Part shown: positions 7,095-8,325 of the stretch, in pieces | How the letters are laid out: every line of letters begins with the position of its first letter | How positions within the stretch are numbered: position 1 is the first letter of the stretch | Source: JBCCZC01 sp039188505 | GTDB lineage: Bacteria; Pseudomonadota; Gammaproteobacteria; Xanthomonadales; SZUA-38 | Direction of reading: 5' to 3' | Assembly: GCA_039188505.1 (NCBI GenBank) | Contig: JBCCZC010000248.1 | Coordinates: forward strand, 1 to 8,325 | Length of the DNA: 8,325 bases | The notes under the pieces: model-generated | What the model was told of the DNA's origin: nothing | The model's input: the letters and a program-made list of their open reading frames with translations, nothing else | Database searches by the model: none | Program-made: the position numbers and the translations under genes

Positions 7095-7125
7095 GGCGAA
7101 ACCCGGCACCAGAGGGAGATTCGAC

Positions 7126-7710
7126 GTGCAGTATTTTCGCAAGATCTGGCGCGACATGCGCAAGCCGAGCGTCCACTACAGCATCGGGGCCCTGACGCTC
7201 GGTGGCTTTCTCGCGGGCATCATCTTCTGGGGTGGTTTCAACACGGCCCTGGAAGTCACCAACACGGAGACGTTCTGCATCGGTTGCCACGAGATGAAGG
7301 GCAACGTGTACGAAGAACTGCGCGAGACGATCCATTTCACGAACCGCTCGGGCGTCCGCGCCACCTGCCCCGACTGCCACGTTCCGCACGACTGGACCTA
7401 CAAGATCGCGCGCAAGGTCCAGGCGTCGAAGGAGGTCTGGGGGAAGATCTTCGGGACCATCAACACGCGCGAGAAGTTTCTGGCCAAGCGCCGCGAACTG
7501 GCGGAACACGAGTGGGCACGCCTCAAGGCCAACGATTCTCTCGAGTGCCGCAACTGCCACGATTTCCAGTACATGGACTTCACGGCCCAGACCATCCGCG
7601 CGAGCGACCAGCATTCGACATCGCTCGCCAGCGGCGAAAAGACCTGTATCGACTGCCACAAGGGCATTGCGCACCAGCTGCCGAACATGGCGGGTGTCGA
7701 AGGCTTCTAG
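7126..7710 (+). CDS. napC: NapC, membrane tetrahaem quinol dehydrogenase
   Basis: NapC (NapC/NirT family) oxidises quinol at the outer face of the inner membrane and passes electrons to NapB. The 194-residue product starts at GTG 7126, with AGGGAG (7113-7118) seven bases upstream. It has a short basic cytoplasmic N-terminus, one transmembrane anchor (about residues 19-38, SIGALTLGGFLAGIIFWGGF) and a periplasmic domain. All four haem motifs are intact: CIGCH (51-55), CPDCH (81-85), CRNCH (141-145) and CIDCH (174-178). The conserved 'TNTE.FCI.CHEM', 'SKEVWGKIFGTI' and 'HSTSLASGEKTC' segments are present. Length and layout are normal for the family. With no napGH nearby, NapC is the only visible quinol route for this operon. 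It shows no sign of decay, unlike napE, napA and napB. It ends in TAG. Confidence 0.95.
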   Translation: MQYFRKIWRDMRKPSVHYSIGALTLGGFLAGIIFWGGFNTALEVTNTETFCIGCHEMKGNVYEELRETIHFTNRSGVRATCPDCHVPHDWTYKIARKVQASKEVWGKIFGTINTREKFLAKRRELAEHEWARLKANDSLECRNCHDFQYMDFTAQTIRASDQHSTSLASGEKTCIDCHKGIAHQLPNMAGVEGF

Positions 7711-7715
7711 GGGAT

Positions 7716-7733
7716 TCCCGCCCAGGGGCGGGA
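7716..7733 (+). terminator. GC-rich hairpin after napC
   Basis: TCCCGCC (7716-7722) and GGCGGGA (7727-7733) form a perfect 7-bp stem with a four-base loop, six bases after the napC stop. No T-run follows on the + strand, so it is not a canonical intrinsic terminator. It may act as a 3' end or stabilise the operon transcript. Confidence 0.45.
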
Positions 7734-7796
7734 CCGGGGTGCTCGCTGGGTCGGCGGCCGCCTTCGTCGGCGATCGACGCGGTCCCCTAGGGCCAC

Positions 7797-7817
7797 GGCG
7801 CTCGGCGCTCGGCGCTC
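7797..7817. repeat. three tandem copies of GGCGCTC
   Basis: Three exact head-to-tail copies of a 7-base unit (7797-7803, 7804-7810, 7811-7817) lie in the intergenic stretch between napC and the converging gene. Such short heptamer runs occur as copy-number-variable intergenic repeats in some bacteria. Here it is short enough to be slippage noise. Confidence 0.6.
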
Positions 7818-7898
7818 GGGTCTCCTCCTCGTTTCGAAGGCGCGGACTTCCCTGCCCAGTATCCTCATTCACGGTCGTCCCGTCGCCAAGGATGCGCG

Positions 7899-8325
7899 TT
7901 ACTCCGCCGATGCGGCCTCATCGCGATTCGCGGTCCACTCGGCCTCGGCCCAGTCCAGCAGCGCGGGGTAAAGGTCAGCCGCCGTTTCCCCAGCAGCGCG
8001 CTCCTCATAGAGCCGCATCAACGCCTCGTTGAATTCGCGGAACCGCGCGAATCCGCGCCGCTCGACCATGGAATCACCCACCCGAGTCACCAGGGCCGCC
8101 ACGCCTTCCTCATCGAGCTGGTCCATCGCGTAGAGGCTCGGCAGGGACCAGTTCAGATACTCGGTGAACACCGCACCGGGAATCGAGTAGGCATTGGCGT
8201 CGAGTTCCGGCACCCAGAACTCCCGGTCCGCGAAGATCACATCGACGCGCTGATAGTACTGTTCGGCTTCGGGGTTGATGAACCCATGATTCAGCTCGGT
8301 GAACAGGATAAAGCCCCGGTCGAGC
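7899..8325 (-). CDS. unrecognised protein, C-terminal part (5' end outside window)
   Basis: The frame runs leftward from the window edge to TAA at 7901-7899 without a stop, giving the last 141 residues. A GTG at 8240 could be read as a start, but coding clearly continues upstream: the 28 residues before it (LFTELNHGFINPEAEQYYQR within them) look like genuine protein. So this is a truncated view of a longer gene. The segment TELNHGFINP (TELNH at 8286-8300) faintly recalls the HExxH-F.NP stretch I remember from some uncharacterised metallopeptidase-like families such as DUF4932. Here the first His would be Thr, so a zinc site would be degenerate; this is a guess. The rest is acidic and helical, rich in Glu, Ala and Arg, ending EAASAE. 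There is no signal or membrane segment in this part. The gene converges on napC. Confidence 0.65.
   Translation of the reverse strand, partial: LDRGFILFTELNHGFINPEAEQYYQRVDVIFADREFWVPELDANAYSIPGAVFTEYLNWSLPSLYAMDQLDEEGVAALVTRVGDSMVERRGFARFREFNEALMRLYEERAAGETAADLYPALLDWAEAEWTANRDEAASAE

Noticed and set aside
4126..7710. Genome-wide reassignment of TAG to an amino acid
   Set aside because: TAG ends napA, napB, napC and the secreted-protein gene at the expected family lengths, and reading on after napB and napC gives long tails unlike the families.
1..8325. CRISPR array, tRNA, rRNA, insertion sequence or attachment site
   Set aside because: No regularly spaced repeats, cloverleaf-type sequence, transposase frame or terminal inverted repeats were seen on either strand.

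Overview
The window is GC-rich, densely coded bacterial DNA. Its centre is a periplasmic nitrate reductase operon in the order napE-napF-napD-napA-napB-napC. This order, with a NapF carrying four Fe-S cysteine clusters and no napGH, points to a proteobacterium, most likely a gammaproteobacterium. A secreted protein upstream ends in a short 'FRDSFE'-type tail that I associate from memory with Xanthomonadales-like lineages; that is a weak hint.

Layout. 1-366 (+) is the 3' end of a Nudix-box protein. 367-611 is mostly non-coding, with one doubtful small ORF. 612-1547 (+) is an NAD(P)-binding, NDUFA9-like epimerase-family protein. 1608-2858 (-) is a secreted protein of unknown function, convergent with the previous gene. 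2859-3204 is the divergent control region. 3205-7710 (+) is the nap operon. 7711-7898 is a convergent intergenic stretch with a GC hairpin and a short heptamer repeat. 7899 to the window end (-) is the 3' part of an unrecognised protein.

How the nap genes normally work together. NapC, a membrane tetrahaem cytochrome, takes electrons from the quinol pool and passes them to the dihaem NapB. NapB reduces NapA, which holds Mo-bis-MGD and a [4Fe-4S] cluster and reduces nitrate to nitrite in the periplasm. NapD and NapF act in the cytoplasm on NapA maturation, and NapE is a small membrane protein of uncertain role. The genes overlap or sit a few bases apart.

The main point of interest is that this well-conserved operon carries three independent lesions. 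napA has an in-frame TAG exactly at the conserved Trp of the LEHWHSGSMTRR motif, with 103 well-conserved codons after it. napE has a good Shine-Dalgarno and ATG but an in-frame TAG at codon 6. napB has lost the histidine of its second haem motif (CXXCN instead of CXXCH). TAG also serves as the ordinary final stop of napA, napB, napC and the secreted protein, so wholesale TAG reassignment is unlikely. Early decay of the pathway, partial amber suppression, or assembly errors at the two TAG sites are the candidate explanations. No mobile element, CRISPR array, tRNA or rRNA was recognised.
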